From contig DASTWA010000008.1 in NCBI GenBank assembly GCA_035758825.1, positions 124,001 to 188,000 on the forward strand: a DNA stretch of 64,000 nt, read 5' to 3'. Positions 7,322-15,930 of the stretch are shown here, piece by piece; within the stretch, counting starts at the first letter, position 1, and each line of letters begins with the position of its first letter. A program made the translations under genes and the position numbers. Under the pieces are notes generated by a model that saw only the letters and a program-made list of their open reading frames with translations, did no database searches and was not told the DNA's origin. The stretch comes from JARIHD01 sp035758825 (lineage in GTDB: Bacteria > Patescibacteriota > Saccharimonadia > Saccharimonadales > UBA4665).

Positions 7322-10300
7322 CTACTGGACTTTGATGTTGTCGGCGCCGACCAGGGCACGAAGCTTGTCGAGCATGGCCTGATCTTTGCGGATTTTGGAA
7401 GGCAGCTTTATGATCTGTTTGCTTTCGGATGGGCCCAGCACCAGTACAACCTCGGTCTCTCCATGCGACTCGTCGAGTGATTGCTTAAGCGACACTAATA
7501 GTTTTTGGTTCTGACTGTCCTGCAAACGGATATAGACACGCTCGGGCATAGGTACGACCGGAGATGCGGCCTTTGAGCCAGGACCGTTTGCTGGCACTCC
7601 CTCCTTCTTTTTGAATGGCTCATTGGGATCCTTGGGCTTTGCGATAGTCACGCCAGCCGCCGGAGAGCGTTTGCTTCCAGGCGGACGCATCTTTTTGCCT
7701 GTCGCTTGGTAGGCCTGGGCTTGCTCACCGGTAATTTCGCGGGCATCTTCAACGAGCACTTTTACTTCTTCGCCAATATTTCCTTCGCGGTCTTTGGCCG
7801 ATAGCTTTCCACGGACCAATACGATGTTGTCCTTCACCCACAAGCCGGTTGTCTGTTGATACGTACCGGGGAACAGGATCAGCTCCAGTTCCTTGGTCTT
7901 GTCTTCGAGCTTCACAAAGGCCATCTTGGAGCCATTCTTGGTGGTAATTTCGCGGACGTCATTAATGGCACCGCCGACTACGACCGAACGGCCGTCATGC
8001 TCTGGCTTTAGGCCGCCCATTGGCATGCATTGCTCTTCGAGGTAAGTCTCGAACATAGAGAGCGGGTGTTGGCTCAGGTACAGCCCCAAGAGTTCGCGTT
8101 CCCATAGCAACTGTTCGCGCGGCGAATACACGGTCTGGGCCTTATCGAGCGCCAACTTTGGGCGCTCCATTTCGCCGGACTCGATCAGGTTGCCAAACAG
8201 GTCGGTCTGGCCGCTGTTGGCCTCTTTTTGCAGACGGCTGGAGTAAGCCAGGATTAAATCGAGGTTTTGCATGAGCTTGGAGCGGTCTTCGAACCGGTCG
8301 AACGCACCAGCCTTTACCAGGCTTTCCAGCGCCTTGCGATTCACGATGCGCGGGCTTACCTTGCTGGCATAGTCTTCAAGACCCTTAAACTGACCGTCAA
8401 GCTTACGGGCCCGAATAATCTCCTCGACGGCACCCGCACCGACATTCTTGATAGCGTTCATGCCAAAACGGATTTGGGCTTTGCGGTTATCGCCGTCCGG
8501 CACAACGGCAAACTCGTGAAACGATTCGTTGACGTCCGGAGGCAATACATCGATCCCCATATGCTGGCATTCGGATATTTCGATTGCCAAGCGGTCGGTG
8601 TCGTCAAAATCGCTGGTCATCAGGGCGGCCATAAAGGCGGACGGGTAGTGAGCCTTCAAATAAGCCGTCCAGTAGGCGATCAGGGCGTAACACGCGGCGT
8701 GCGACTTGTTAAAGCAGTAGGCCGCAAAGTCTTCGAGCTGCTTCCAGAAACGCTCCATTAGGTCACGGTCGATGCCGCTCACGCGCTCACCGCCTTCGAT
8801 CATCTTATCCTTCATCTTGGCCATCAGATCGATCTTTTTCTTGCCGATCGCCTTACGCAGCGTATCAGCCTCTCCCCCAGTAAAGCCGCAGACTTCCTTG
8901 GAAATCTGCATGACCTGCTCCTGGTACACCAATACGCCATAGGTGTTCTTTAGGGCGTTCTCCATACTCGGGTGCGGATAGACGATTTCTTTGATGCCGT
9001 GCTTGCGCGAAATAAAATCGTCGATGAACTGCATCGGCCCCGGACGATATAAGGCGACCATGGCGATGATATCTTCAAAGACAGTCGGCTTCAGCTCTTT
9101 AAGGTACCGCTTCATGCCCGCGGATTCCAGCTGAAAGACGCCGGTCGAGTCACCACTACCCAGCAGGTCGTAGGCCGATTTATCGTCGAGCGGAATTTCG
9201 CCAAGCACAATATCGCGCTTATAGACTTTGCGGATAATGCGCAAGGTGTTATTGATAATCGTCAAGTTAGATAAGCCCAAGAAATCCATCTTGAGGAGGC
9301 CTAACTCTTCGACCTGCCCCATAGGGAACTGAGCCGTCACCACACCCTTCTGGGCCATTTCGAGCGGCACAAACTTGACCAGGTCGTCGGGGGCAATAAT
9401 CACCCCGCAGGCGTGAACACCGTGGCTGCGGACAGTCCCCTCCAGGATCATAGCCTGGTCAATGACCTCGCGCGAAACCTCATTGGTCTCATATTCGCGC
9501 CTAAGATCTGGATCCTCCTTGATGGATGTTGCCAGCGGAATGTGCCGCCCCTGCACCGGCTGCGGAATGAGCTTGGCCAGACGATCGGCATCGGCGTAGG
9601 GTACTTGCAGCACGCGCGCAACGTCGCGCACGGCGTTACGGGCAAACATCCGACCAAAAGTTACGATGTTGCTGACGCGGTCGTGCCCATATTTGTCGGC
9701 ACAGTACTGAATGACTTCGTCGCGGCGGGTGTCCTGGATGTCGATATCCACGTCAGGCATGCTGATGCGGTCGGGGTTTAAAAAGCGCTCAAACAGCAAG
9801 TCATACCTAAGCGGGTCAAGGTCGGTAATCTTGACGGCATAGGCAATAATCGAACCTGCCGCCGAACCACGCCCCGGGCCAAAGATAATCCCCTGGTCTT
9901 TGCCCCAGCCGATAAAATCGGACACGATGAGGAAGTAGCCGTTAAATCCCATCTGGGCGATGATTCCCAGCTCATATTCAGCACGCTTGGCGGCGTCTTC
10001 GGGGACGTGCTTTTTTGCCTCTTCGATGGCCATCTGCTTGGTCTCGTCCTCGGGGATTCCGCCGTATCGCCAGGCAAGGCCTCGCCAGACCATCTTTTGC
10101 AGGTAGGTCTCTTCGGTCTCACCTTCTGGGACTGGGAATTTGGGGATGAGGATTTTGCCGAGTTCGATCTCTAATTGGATGCGGTCGGCCACCTCCTTGG
10201 TGTTGGTGATTACTTCGGGGTGGTCTTGGCCCCATCGGGCGATGATGTCGGTAGGGTTTTCGACATGCAGCGGATAATTTTTGAGGGTCATGCGCTTTTC

Positions 10301-11038
10301 GTCCGACAAATACGAACCGGTGCCGATGCATAGCAAAATTTCGTGCGCATCCTGATCTTCGTGCCTTAAGTAGTGCGCGTCACAGGTCACGATGACTTTA
10401 ATGCCCAACTCTTTGCCCAGCCGGAGGACTTGCTCGTTCATATTCTGCTGTTCGCTGTTGGTAAGCGGGTTGTCGGGGTGCCCATGGTCTTGGATTTCCA
10501 GGTAATAGCGGTCACCAAAAACAGACTTATACCAAGTGGCGACTTCTTTTGCCTTGTCGTACTGGCCGGTCTTGATGGCGTCGCCAATCTCACCACCCAA
10601 ACAGGCAGAGGTTACAATAAGCCCTTCGTTGTACTTTTCGAGCAGTTCGTGGTCGATACGCGGAAAGTAGTAGTAACCATGCAGATTGGCGATTGTTGAC
10701 AGTTGGAACAAGTTGCGCAGCCCTTGTTCGTTCATGGCGTGGATGACAAGATGGTAGCGCATCTTGTCCTTTTGGGGATCCTTGTCGGTATGCTTGCGGG
10801 CGGCGACATATGTTTCGATGCCTATGATCGGCTTAATGTCATTGGCGACCGCTTCTTTGTAAAATTCTATGGCGCCGCTCAACGTACCGTGGTCGGTCAT
10901 CGCCACAGCCTTCATGCCTGATTCTTTAACGAATGCTATCAGATCAGGAACACGCGTCAGTCCGTCGAGCAGACTAAATTGCGTGTGGTTGTGCAAGTGC
11001 ACATAATCACTAGGTTGAAGTTGCGGTGCGTCAGCCAT
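7322..11038 (-). CDS. dnaE: DNA polymerase III alpha subunit
   Basis: 1238 aa, replicative polymerase. The PHP domain starts with HLHNHTQFSLLDGLTR (~14-29), then MTDHGTLSGAIEF and HYHLVIHA-type motifs, and TCDAHYL; its metal-binding residues look intact, consistent with an active proofreading or pyrophosphatase PHP. The palm carries SMPDVDIDIQD (catalytic Asp pair), fingers GVLVYQEQVMQI, and a C-terminal OB fold VVVGGAINDVREITTKNG. It stands alone. TATAAT at 11059-11064 lies 20 nt upstream, with GAGAGGG as ribosome binding site, so this gene has a short true leader. Confidence 0.97.
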   Translation of the reverse strand: MADAPQLQPSDYVHLHNHTQFSLLDGLTRVPDLIAFVKESGMKAVAMTDHGTLSGAIEFYKEAVANDIKPIIGIETYVAARKHTDKDPQKDKMRYHLVIHAMNEQGLRNLFQLSTIANLHGYYYFPRIDHELLEKYNEGLIVTSACLGGEIGDAIKTGQYDKAKEVATWYKSVFGDRYYLEIQDHGHPDNPLTNSEQQNMNEQVLRLGKELGIKVIVTCDAHYLRHEDQDAHEILLCIGTGSYLSDEKRMTLKNYPLHVENPTDIIARWGQDHPEVITNTKEVADRIQLEIELGKILIPKFPVPEGETEETYLQKMVWRGLAWRYGGIPEDETKQMAIEEAKKHVPEDAAKRAEYELGIIAQMGFNGYFLIVSDFIGWGKDQGIIFGPGRGSAAGSIIAYAVKITDLDPLRYDLLFERFLNPDRISMPDVDIDIQDTRRDEVIQYCADKYGHDRVSNIVTFGRMFARNAVRDVARVLQVPYADADRLAKLIPQPVQGRHIPLATSIKEDPDLRREYETNEVSREVIDQAMILEGTVRSHGVHACGVIIAPDDLVKFVPLEMAQKGVVTAQFPMGQVEELGLLKMDFLGLSNLTIINNTLRIIRKVYKRDIVLGEIPLDDKSAYDLLGSGDSTGVFQLESAGMKRYLKELKPTVFEDIIAMVALYRPGPMQFIDDFISRKHGIKEIVYPHPSMENALKNTYGVLVYQEQVMQISKEVCGFTGGEADTLRKAIGKKKIDLMAKMKDKMIEGGERVSGIDRDLMERFWKQLEDFAAYCFNKSHAACYALIAYWTAYLKAHYPSAFMAALMTSDFDDTDRLAIEISECQHMGIDVLPPDVNESFHEFAVVPDGDNRKAQIRFGMNAIKNVGAGAVEEIIRARKLDGQFKGLEDYASKVSPRIVNRKALESLVKAGAFDRFEDRSKLMQNLDLILAYSSRLQKEANSGQTDLFGNLIESGEMERPKLALDKAQTVYSPREQLLWERELLGLYLSQHPLSMFETYLEEQCMPMGGLKPEHDGRSVVVGGAINDVREITTKNGSKMAFVKLEDKTKELELILFPGTYQQTTGLWVKDNIVLVRGKLSAKDREGNIGEEVKVLVEDAREITGEQAQAYQATGKKMRPPGSKRSPAAGVTIAKPKDPNEPFKKKEGVPANGPGSKAASPVVPMPERVYIRLQDSQNQKLLVSLKQSLDESHGETEVVLVLGPSESKQIIKLPSKIRKDQAMLDKLRALVGADNIKVQ

Positions 11039-11127
11039 GTTACCCTCTCGTTACTTCTATTATAACGGATTAAACGCAGCCGCAGCGCTAAATATGCCCT
11101 GAGATTTACAACATATCGTACCGAAAA

Positions 11128-11156
11128 TTGACATACTGTGTCCTTTATTATAAAAT
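11128..11156 (+). promoter_or_regulatory. Promoter of the 11213-11569 membrane protein gene
   Basis: TTGACA (11128-11133), 17 nt, TAAAAT (11151-11156) inside TTATTATAAAAT. The leader is about 50 nt and ends in GGAGG (11203-11207). Confidence 0.75.
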
Positions 11157-11212
11157 ATAGTAGTCCTCGTGGAATTATCTACGAAGAACACTCCAAGCAG
11201 ACGGAGGCCACC

Positions 11213-11569
11213 ATGTCCGCTCTCGCCATTCTGTTTTTGGCCTGGGTCTACGGATACAACCTGCTAATCCTGGTTTCGGCTAAAGCCATGGTCAATCAGA
11301 GCAGGTACATCGGAACTGGCGTGACCAGCATTACCATTACAATCAACCTGATGGAGGGTGCCGGCGTTTGGCTGCTCTATAGCCTTTCCGACAAGACCCT
11401 GCCGATGCTCATCCCTGCCGTACTCCTCTGGATGTCAGAGCTGTACTGCATCTGGCGTGCCGTCTCTTACCGTGGCAAGCTGAAGGATTACACCAAATCG
11501 ACGATGTACCAAGTCATCTTACTGGCTGTCCTTGGCATCGCCGGGACATCGGTACTCTACTTCGGCTGA
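11213..11569 (+). CDS. Small four-helix membrane protein, unknown
   Basis: 118 aa, not recognised. Hydrophobic segments fall at ~1-20 (LAILFLAWVYGYNLLILV), ~33-52, ~58-75 and ~98-115, with short polar loops and few charges, so it is an integral inner-membrane protein. The start at 11213 is set by GGAGG 5 nt upstream; the ORF is open further 5' but that extension overlaps the promoter. A strong promoter and a structured 3' region with a terminator at 11749-11780 make it a single-gene transcription unit, divergent from dnaE. Confidence 0.75.
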   Translation: MSALAILFLAWVYGYNLLILVSAKAMVNQSRYIGTGVTSITITINLMEGAGVWLLYSLSDKTLPMLIPAVLLWMSELYCIWRAVSYRGKLKDYTKSTMYQVILLAVLGIAGTSVLYFG

Positions 11570-11580
11570 TGCCGGGCACA

Positions 11581-11650
11581 AATAAAGAGCTCAGCGGGCG
11601 TGACGATGCGACAATCGGTCGTCACGCCCAGCGTGCAACACCCCTTTATT
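11581..11650 (+). ncRNA. Structured 3' region or possible small RNA
   Basis: There is no gene between 11570 and 11789. GGGCGTGACGA (11596-11606) pairs perfectly with TCGTCACGCCC (11619-11629) around a 12-nt loop. An outer pair AATAAAG (11581-11587) and CTTTATT (11644-11650) can close the element, with a second terminator-like hairpin 100 nt further on. It could be a first terminator, a 3'UTR-derived RNA or an RNA-stability hairpin. No known family is recognised. Confidence 0.4.
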
Positions 11651-11748
11651 TTTCCGACCGCCGTCTGCTTGTTACAACCACGCATCATTCGGGCAGCACA
11701 CCAGCTTAGTTGCCTTTGGCGGCATCAATTAAATCATCGCCCCCGTTC

Positions 11749-11780
11749 GCTCCACCAGTTAAAAGGTGGGGCTTTTGTTT
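11749..11780 (+). terminator. Intrinsic terminator
   Basis: GCTCCACC (11749-11756), loop AGTTAAAA, GGTGGGGC (11765-11772), then TTTTGTTT. The stem is 8 bp with one G-T pair. It ends the plus-strand transcript from 11160, leaving a ~210-nt untranslated tail. Confidence 0.75.
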
Positions 11781-11789
11781 ACGTGCCGC

Positions 11790-12302
11790 TCACACCACCT
11801 CGGCAAAGCCAACGACATAATTCTTGCCGTATACCTTGGCACATGTAGGGCACGTCGTATAAAAGAAATAAATCTTTTTGGCCTTCTTGCCTTTTTCTTC
11901 GACACAGTTAACGAGTTGCTTATACCACTTGCCAGCGTCCTTGTAGGGACCTTCGAACACCTTTGCCATATAATGCCCGCTGATGCGCACCATAACGCCG
12001 CCCGGTACGGTATCCTTCACCGAAATAAAGTGCTCACCCTTCCAGGGTGACGCGTCATACGACAAGATAATATATTCATCTCCAGGGCTGACGCCGGCGG
12101 CTTCGATTTCGGCCATTGCCCTCCTAAAGACTTTCCCCATATTCAAAGGTATATGCATAAAGTTCCGGGTATCTACCTTAAGGAACAACTTATCCTCAAA
12201 GTGAAATTTTTTATCGTCCCAGTCTTTTGGCTGAAATTCCGGACAACACCCGGTTGGTGAATGTTTAATATCCTGCCGCGGCAGTTGATTAATTGCATAC
12301 AT
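11790..12302 (-). CDS. Conserved hypothetical protein (cytosolic, CxxC-containing)
   Basis: 170 aa. The protein reads like a widespread family of conserved hypothetical proteins sometimes labelled hydrolase: CCPEFQPKDWDDKKF, FMHIPLNMGKVF, VMVRISGHYMAKVFEGPYK, and a C-terminal FYTTCPTCAKVYGKNYVV. The paired cysteines near the N-terminus and the CPTC motif suggest metal binding or thiol chemistry, but no function is established here. The start at 12302 is favoured by AGAGGG about 9-10 nt upstream and by an extended -10 (TGG-CATACT, 12327-12332); the ORF is open 15 codons further 5'. It follows the NUDIX gene at 12373 on the same strand. Confidence 0.75.
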   Translation of the reverse strand: MYAINQLPRQDIKHSPTGCCPEFQPKDWDDKKFHFEDKLFLKVDTRNFMHIPLNMGKVFRRAMAEIEAAGVSPGDEYIILSYDASPWKGEHFISVKDTVPGGVMVRISGHYMAKVFEGPYKDAGKWYKQLVNCVEEKGKKAKKIYFFYTTCPTCAKVYGKNYVVGFAEVV

Positions 12303-12372
12303 AAAGATGCGCCCTCTTACACGCCCAGTATGCCAGAAGGGTCCCAAATCAACTGTGACGGGGGCAACAATA

Positions 12373-13041
12373 CTACATCAAGGCTTCGATTTCGGCAAAA
12401 AACAGCTCTTTTTGGCTGGCGAGAAGCTCGCGCACTCGTGCAAAGCCGGGCATTTGCTGGTCTTGGACGAGTGCGTCGGCGTCCCCCCAAGCACTCGTTC
12501 CTTTGCGCGGATCGTTGGTCACAAGCTCTGGTGCGCCAACTACCTGTCCCGAAAAAACGTGAGCGAAAATCTTGCTAAGGTCCACACCGTCCTTGGTTGT
12601 ACGAATGTATGCTATCCCCCGGTGAATTAAATCAACGTTCTGAAGGCCGGTCTTTTCAAAAAGCTCACGCTGCGCAGCTTGGGCAATGTCTTCGCCGTAA
12701 TGCATCCTTCCCTGCGGGAAGCCGGCGCGACCCAGATAAGGCTGAAAGGCATGCCTAAAAAGAATCGTCTGGCCAACATCGTTTACCACGCTAATCGTCG
12801 TGACAATATGCGGCTGCTTACGAACCGTCATGTCGCTGTGGCTTACCCGGTCTGCCAGCGCCAGGCCGTCGGTCGTTAATGAATAATTACGGTCCAGCTT
12901 GGTGATCAGACCGGACTTAACCAGTTGGTCCAAATGATAAGCAAAATGATTACTCTCGACTCCTTTTGGTCTCATTTGTGCGTACGCAAGAGAGGGGGAA
13001 TACATTAACAAGTTAATTATTTTTCGTTGTATGTGGTGCAC
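12373..13041 (-). CDS. NUDIX hydrolase fused to an N-terminal winged helix
   Basis: 222 aa. Residues ~1-70 form a winged-helix DNA-binding-like domain (IQRKIINLLMYSP ... NHFAYHLDQLVKSGLITK). Residues ~80-215 form a NUDIX domain with FPQGRMHYGEDIAQAAQREL followed by FEKTGL, that is GR-x5-E-x7-RE-L-x-E-K-x-G: the Nudix helix with EK in place of the canonical EE. The fusion resembles NrtR-like regulators, where a NUDIX domain senses a nucleotide. The GTG start is chosen because TTGACA-N18-TATCAT ends 6 nt before it; the longer ORF to 13122 begins upstream of the promoter. A divergent NUDIX gene starts at 13203. Confidence 0.8.
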   Translation of the reverse strand: MHHIQRKIINLLMYSPSLAYAQMRPKGVESNHFAYHLDQLVKSGLITKLDRNYSLTTDGLALADRVSHSDMTVRKQPHIVTTISVVNDVGQTILFRHAFQPYLGRAGFPQGRMHYGEDIAQAAQRELFEKTGLQNVDLIHRGIAYIRTTKDGVDLSKIFAHVFSGQVVGAPELVTNDPRKGTSAWGDADALVQDQQMPGFARVRELLASQKELFFAEIEALM

Positions 13042-13047
13042 CTCCGT

Positions 13048-13077
13048 ATGATATGCGGCCGACAAGCATTGTGTCAA
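13048..13077 (-). promoter_or_regulatory. Promoter of the winged-helix NUDIX gene
   Basis: On the minus strand TTGACA (13072-13077), 18 nt, TATCAT (13048-13053), then 6 nt to GTG at 13041. A plus-strand TATAAT at 13134-13139 about 60 nt away probably serves the divergent NUDIX gene. Confidence 0.7.
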
Positions 13078-13202
13078 AATGATCTGACATAAATCTCCCT
13101 GAGTCAGTAAAATATGCGTCAAAACGTACTATCTATAATTTTTACAAACTCGCCGGTAGAGTAGCTATGGAAGCGCTTTCAAATGCACAAAAGGAGTTAG
13201 AA

Positions 13203-13784
13203 ATGGATGAGAGAATACGCACAGCAACAAACGGCGAACTACTGGATGTCGTGAATGAGTACGGTCTGCCAACCGGGCAAATTCTCGACAAAAAGACCAT
13301 CCACGAGCAAGGGCTTAGGCATCGGGATGTGCATGTCTGGATAACCAACGGCACCGACCTTTTGCAACAGCAAAGAAGGTGGGACAAGGCCATTATGCCA
13401 GGCGCCTGGGACATTTCGGTCGGTGAACATGTAGGGGCTGGCGAGTCATATTTGGACGCTGCCGTCCGTGGCACACAAGAAGAGTTAGGCCTCGACGTGC
13501 CCAAAAACCGGTTCGTGCGCATCGGCCGGCTATCTACCCAGGCAGCAATTCCGGGATGGGATGAGCCTCACAATATCGTCGGCGATAACTTCGTAGTCGT
13601 CGAACCTGGTCTGCGAATTGCCCGCCTGAGCCTTCAAGAAGAGGAAGTGCTCGGTGTGCGCTGGTACCCCATTGATCAGCTTGAAGACGATCTGGCTAGC
13701 CCCGAAACCGCTGGGCTGCATGCGCCTCAACCCGATGTCCTGTATGCGCTCGGTATTGCGGGCATGCGTGGGGCTGCCGCCTAA
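13203..13784 (+). CDS. NUDIX hydrolase, IPP-isomerase-like/YfcD type
   Basis: 193 aa. LLDVVNEYGLPTGQILDKKT and RHRDVHVWITN are typical of the IDI/YfcD NUDIX subgroup. The Nudix helix is GEHVGAGESYLDAAVRGTQE ending ELGL, with RG-x-x-EE-x-G in place of RE-x-x-EE-x-G. A W-rich strand after the domain and QEEEVLGVRWYPIDQL fit the group. Substrate unknown; true isopentenyl-diphosphate isomerase is less likely because no isoprenoid genes are near. Start at 13203 is set by AAGGAG (13191-13196); an upstream ATG at 13167 lacks a site. Back to back with the winged-helix NUDIX gene. Confidence 0.85.
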   Translation: MDERIRTATNGELLDVVNEYGLPTGQILDKKTIHEQGLRHRDVHVWITNGTDLLQQQRRWDKAIMPGAWDISVGEHVGAGESYLDAAVRGTQEELGLDVPKNRFVRIGRLSTQAAIPGWDEPHNIVGDNFVVVEPGLRIARLSLQEEEVLGVRWYPIDQLEDDLASPETAGLHAPQPDVLYALGIAGMRGAAA

Positions 13785-13871
13785 TTTTTGAGAGTACCTC
13801 CACGTCCAGACCTGGCGAGATATTATGGGCCTTTTCTTTGATCGACGTGCTCGTCGTTCTGCCGATGCGAG

Positions 13872-13937
13872 CAGGCAATCTGCAGTTCTGCAGTTCTCGT
13901 TCGCAAAAAATCAATGCAGCTACACAGGCAATCTGTG
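13872..13937 (+). promoter_or_regulatory. Two palindromic operator-like repeats before the cupin gene
   Basis: CAGGCAATCTG occurs at 13872-13882 and again at 13925-13935, 53 bp apart (about five helical turns). Each copy is the core of an inverted repeat: GCAG-GCAAT-CTGC and CACAG-GCAAT-CTGTG. The second copy abuts the extended -10 (TGC-CATACT, 13936-13944). A tandem TCTGCAGT x2 (13879-13894) overlaps the first. This arrangement fits a repressor bound at two sites; the regulator is unknown. Confidence 0.5.
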
Positions 13938-13950
13938 CCATACTACAGTA

Positions 13951-14247
13951 ATGAACATACGCAAATGGCGCTGGTCCAGGCACTATGAATCATCCGAAGA
14001 AGAGCTGCTGGCCCTATTTGATGCCCGCCGCATTAGCGCCACCAGACACAAAGCTGAAGCCATGGAGGCGCCAAATGCGCTGGTCACTACTGCCGACAAG
14101 CGCATTTGGCTTGCCGAAGGCTCTGCGACGGCCGAACTCGGCCACCAACGGTTTTCACTGCAGCCCGGAGACACCATCGATCTGCCAACAGGTACGGGCT
14201 ACCAGATCACAGCCGGCATAAGCGGCTGCGTTTGGTACGAATCATAG
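13951..14247 (+). CDS. Small cupin-like protein
   Basis: 98 aa. The C-terminal half reads as half a cupin barrel: RIWLAEGSATAELGHQRFSL then QPGDTIDLPTGTGYQITAG, that is the PGD...P-x-G cupin motif 2 pattern, while the histidines usual in motif 1 are mostly missing, so metal binding is doubtful. The N-terminal ~45 residues are charged and helical. The start at 13951 follows extended -10 CATACT by 6 nt; an ORF extension to 13825 would place the start upstream of the promoter. It is convergent with the YtxH gene. Confidence 0.7.
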   Translation: MNIRKWRWSRHYESSEEELLALFDARRISATRHKAEAMEAPNALVTTADKRIWLAEGSATAELGHQRFSLQPGDTIDLPTGTGYQITAGISGCVWYES

Positions 14248-14266
14248 CCGGACAAACACGCAGGAG

Positions 14267-14677
14267 CTATTTCTTTTTTAGGTAGGTCTTAAGGTGGTCG
14301 ATGGCTTTGTTGGCGTCATCGATGGCCTTGCGGAGGTCTTTGTCTTCGACCTTGTTGCCTTCGTGGATAGCGCCCAGCATCTCGCGTGCCTTTTCGCGGA
14401 CCACCGTCGTCTTGTCGAGGGCGACCTGCAAATCTTTTTGGGCGACGCCCTTCAAGGTCGTTGCCTTCTCTTTTGCCTCGGCGGTCAGGTCCGAAAGTTG
14501 CGTGTGCAACTTTTTAAGAGTCTTTTCGGCCTCGGCGACGCCGTGCTCTACGCCCTCTTTGATGTCCTTACGGGTTTCTTTGCCGCTCTTAGGTGCCGTT
14601 AGGATACCGGCGACGTAGCCGGCAATTGCTGCAATAAAGGTACCGATAGCCCACTTTTTGGTTGTTGATTTGCTCAT
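14267..14677 (-). CDS. YtxH-domain membrane-anchored protein
   Basis: 136 aa. The N-terminus KKWAIGTFIAAIAGYVAGILTAPKSGKETR is the YtxH signature: a short membrane helix with a GY-x-x-GIL-x-APKSG-x-ETR exit. The remaining ~105 residues are a long Lys/Glu/Ala-rich helix with heptad-like spacing, ending in LKTYLKKK. YtxH proteins are often linked to general stress in Firmicutes. The gene follows a small membrane protein gene by 18 nt and is probably cotranscribed. Confidence 0.85.
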   Translation of the reverse strand: MSKSTTKKWAIGTFIAAIAGYVAGILTAPKSGKETRKDIKEGVEHGVAEAEKTLKKLHTQLSDLTAEAKEKATTLKGVAQKDLQVALDKTTVVREKAREMLGAIHEGNKVEDKDLRKAIDDANKAIDHLKTYLKKK

Positions 14678-14695
14678 CTTATATGACTCCCTTGA

Positions 14696-14950
14696 TTATT
14701 TTTTGTGGCGTGCCGCGTCGACTATTCCCTGGATAAAGTGGAACACCCCGGCGGGGGCCGCAGCCTTTTTAAACACTTCGCCGACAGACTCGGCAGTCTC
14801 AATGACTTTCTCAGCCTTATCGGCTATCATCCGGATGGTTTTGAGCAAACGGAGGATCATTACGGCGATTGCGACGGCTAAAATTAAAAATATTGCCAGC
14901 GCACTCGCCAAGATTACTAATATGATTTGTTGTACAGTGCTTAGTTCCAT
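14696..14950 (-). CDS. Small single-helix membrane protein
   Basis: 84 aa. A strong N-terminal hydrophobic stretch (~8-32, IILVILASALAIFLILAVAIAV) is followed by an amphipathic region with KTIRMIADKAEKVIETAESV. It resembles the small partner proteins found next to YtxH genes (DUF948-like), though this is not certain. The start at 14950 is fixed by TATACT (14957-14962) lying 6 nt upstream; the further ATG at 14974 precedes the -10. It heads a two-gene unit with the YtxH gene. Confidence 0.75.
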   Translation of the reverse strand: MELSTVQQIILVILASALAIFLILAVAIAVMILRLLKTIRMIADKAEKVIETAESVGEVFKKAAAPAGVFHFIQGIVDAARHKK

Positions 14951-14995
14951 GTTCTCAGTATACAGCAAGCACAAAGACTATACTTGTAAAAATGG

Positions 14996-15886
14996 CTACT
15001 TTGTCAGACGCTTCTGGAGATATTTGCGGAAGTTGGGGCCAAGGTCCTCGTCGAGCAAGGCATGGTCAACAATCGCTTCCAGATAGCGGCCCTTGTCACC
15101 GGCATCGTGCCAGACACCCTTAATAAAACGGCAGTAAACATCGTGGTCTTTGGCATATTCATTGATCGAGTCCGCCAAGACAATCTCGCCGCCGACACCA
15201 GTCTGTTCCTTTTCGATATACGGAATTATGTCCGGCGTCAGCAAAAAACTGCCCACTGATGCAAAATTGGACGGCGTCTTCTTGGGGCCGGGCTTTTCGA
15301 CGAGGCCCTTAACCTTAAACGTGCGGTCGTCGATCTGGCCGTCTGTGTCGATCATCCCCAGGCGCTTACTATCCTCCGGTTCTACTTTGACCGCCGAAAT
15401 AACCGGGCCGTCACTGCCAGCTTTTTCGAAGGCCTCGATGAGCTGCTTGGGGTACGGCACCTCACAACGGAAAAAATCATCCGCGAACAAATAAAAGAAG
15501 GCCTCGTCTTTTCCGAGCAAGTGCTTGGCATTGAGCAGCGGACGCGAATTACCCTTTGGCGTACCTTTTTGGCGCACATACACAAAATTTGCCATTCCGG
15601 CAATGTCACGTATCATGTCGGCGTACTCGTCTTTGCCCTTGCCGCGGAGTTCGACCTCCAGATCCTCGGCGCGATCAAAGTGGTCTTCGATAGCCCGTTT
15701 GGAAGAACCGGTAACAATAATAATGTCAGTTACGCCAGCTGCAACCAACTGCTCAACCAAAATCTGGATGACCGGCTTATCGACAATCGGCAGCATTTCT
15801 TTGGGCATCGCCTTAGTTTGCGGCAGGAACCGCGTACCAAATCCGGCCGCTGCGATTACCGCTTTAGTTGGACGAGAATATGTCAT
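14996..15886 (-). CDS. galU: UTP-glucose-1-phosphate uridylyltransferase
   Basis: 296 aa. Makes UDP-glucose from glucose-1-phosphate and UTP for glycan synthesis. The signature KAVIAAAGFGTRFLPQTKAM then PKEMLPIVDKPVIQ (~6-40) is the nucleotidyltransferase loop and metal region. DDFFRCE, LVEKPGPKKTPSN and HDAGDKGRYLEA also fit GalU. The start at 15886 is chosen because AAGGGG precedes it by 8 nt. It stands next to a divergent glycosyltransferase that could use the product. Confidence 0.95.
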   Translation of the reverse strand: MTYSRPTKAVIAAAGFGTRFLPQTKAMPKEMLPIVDKPVIQILVEQLVAAGVTDIIIVTGSSKRAIEDHFDRAEDLEVELRGKGKDEYADMIRDIAGMANFVYVRQKGTPKGNSRPLLNAKHLLGKDEAFFYLFADDFFRCEVPYPKQLIEAFEKAGSDGPVISAVKVEPEDSKRLGMIDTDGQIDDRTFKVKGLVEKPGPKKTPSNFASVGSFLLTPDIIPYIEKEQTGVGGEIVLADSINEYAKDHDVYCRFIKGVWHDAGDKGRYLEAIVDHALLDEDLGPNFRKYLQKRLTK

Positions 15887-15930
15887 GCTAATTGCCCCTT
15901 TCAGGTTCAAAAATAAACGAGGATTATTCT

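Noticed and set aside
13203..13784. True isopentenyl-diphosphate isomerase
   Set aside because: The fold subgroup is shared, but no isoprenoid genes are nearby and the Nudix helix reads RG-x-x-EE; a general NUDIX hydrolase is safer.
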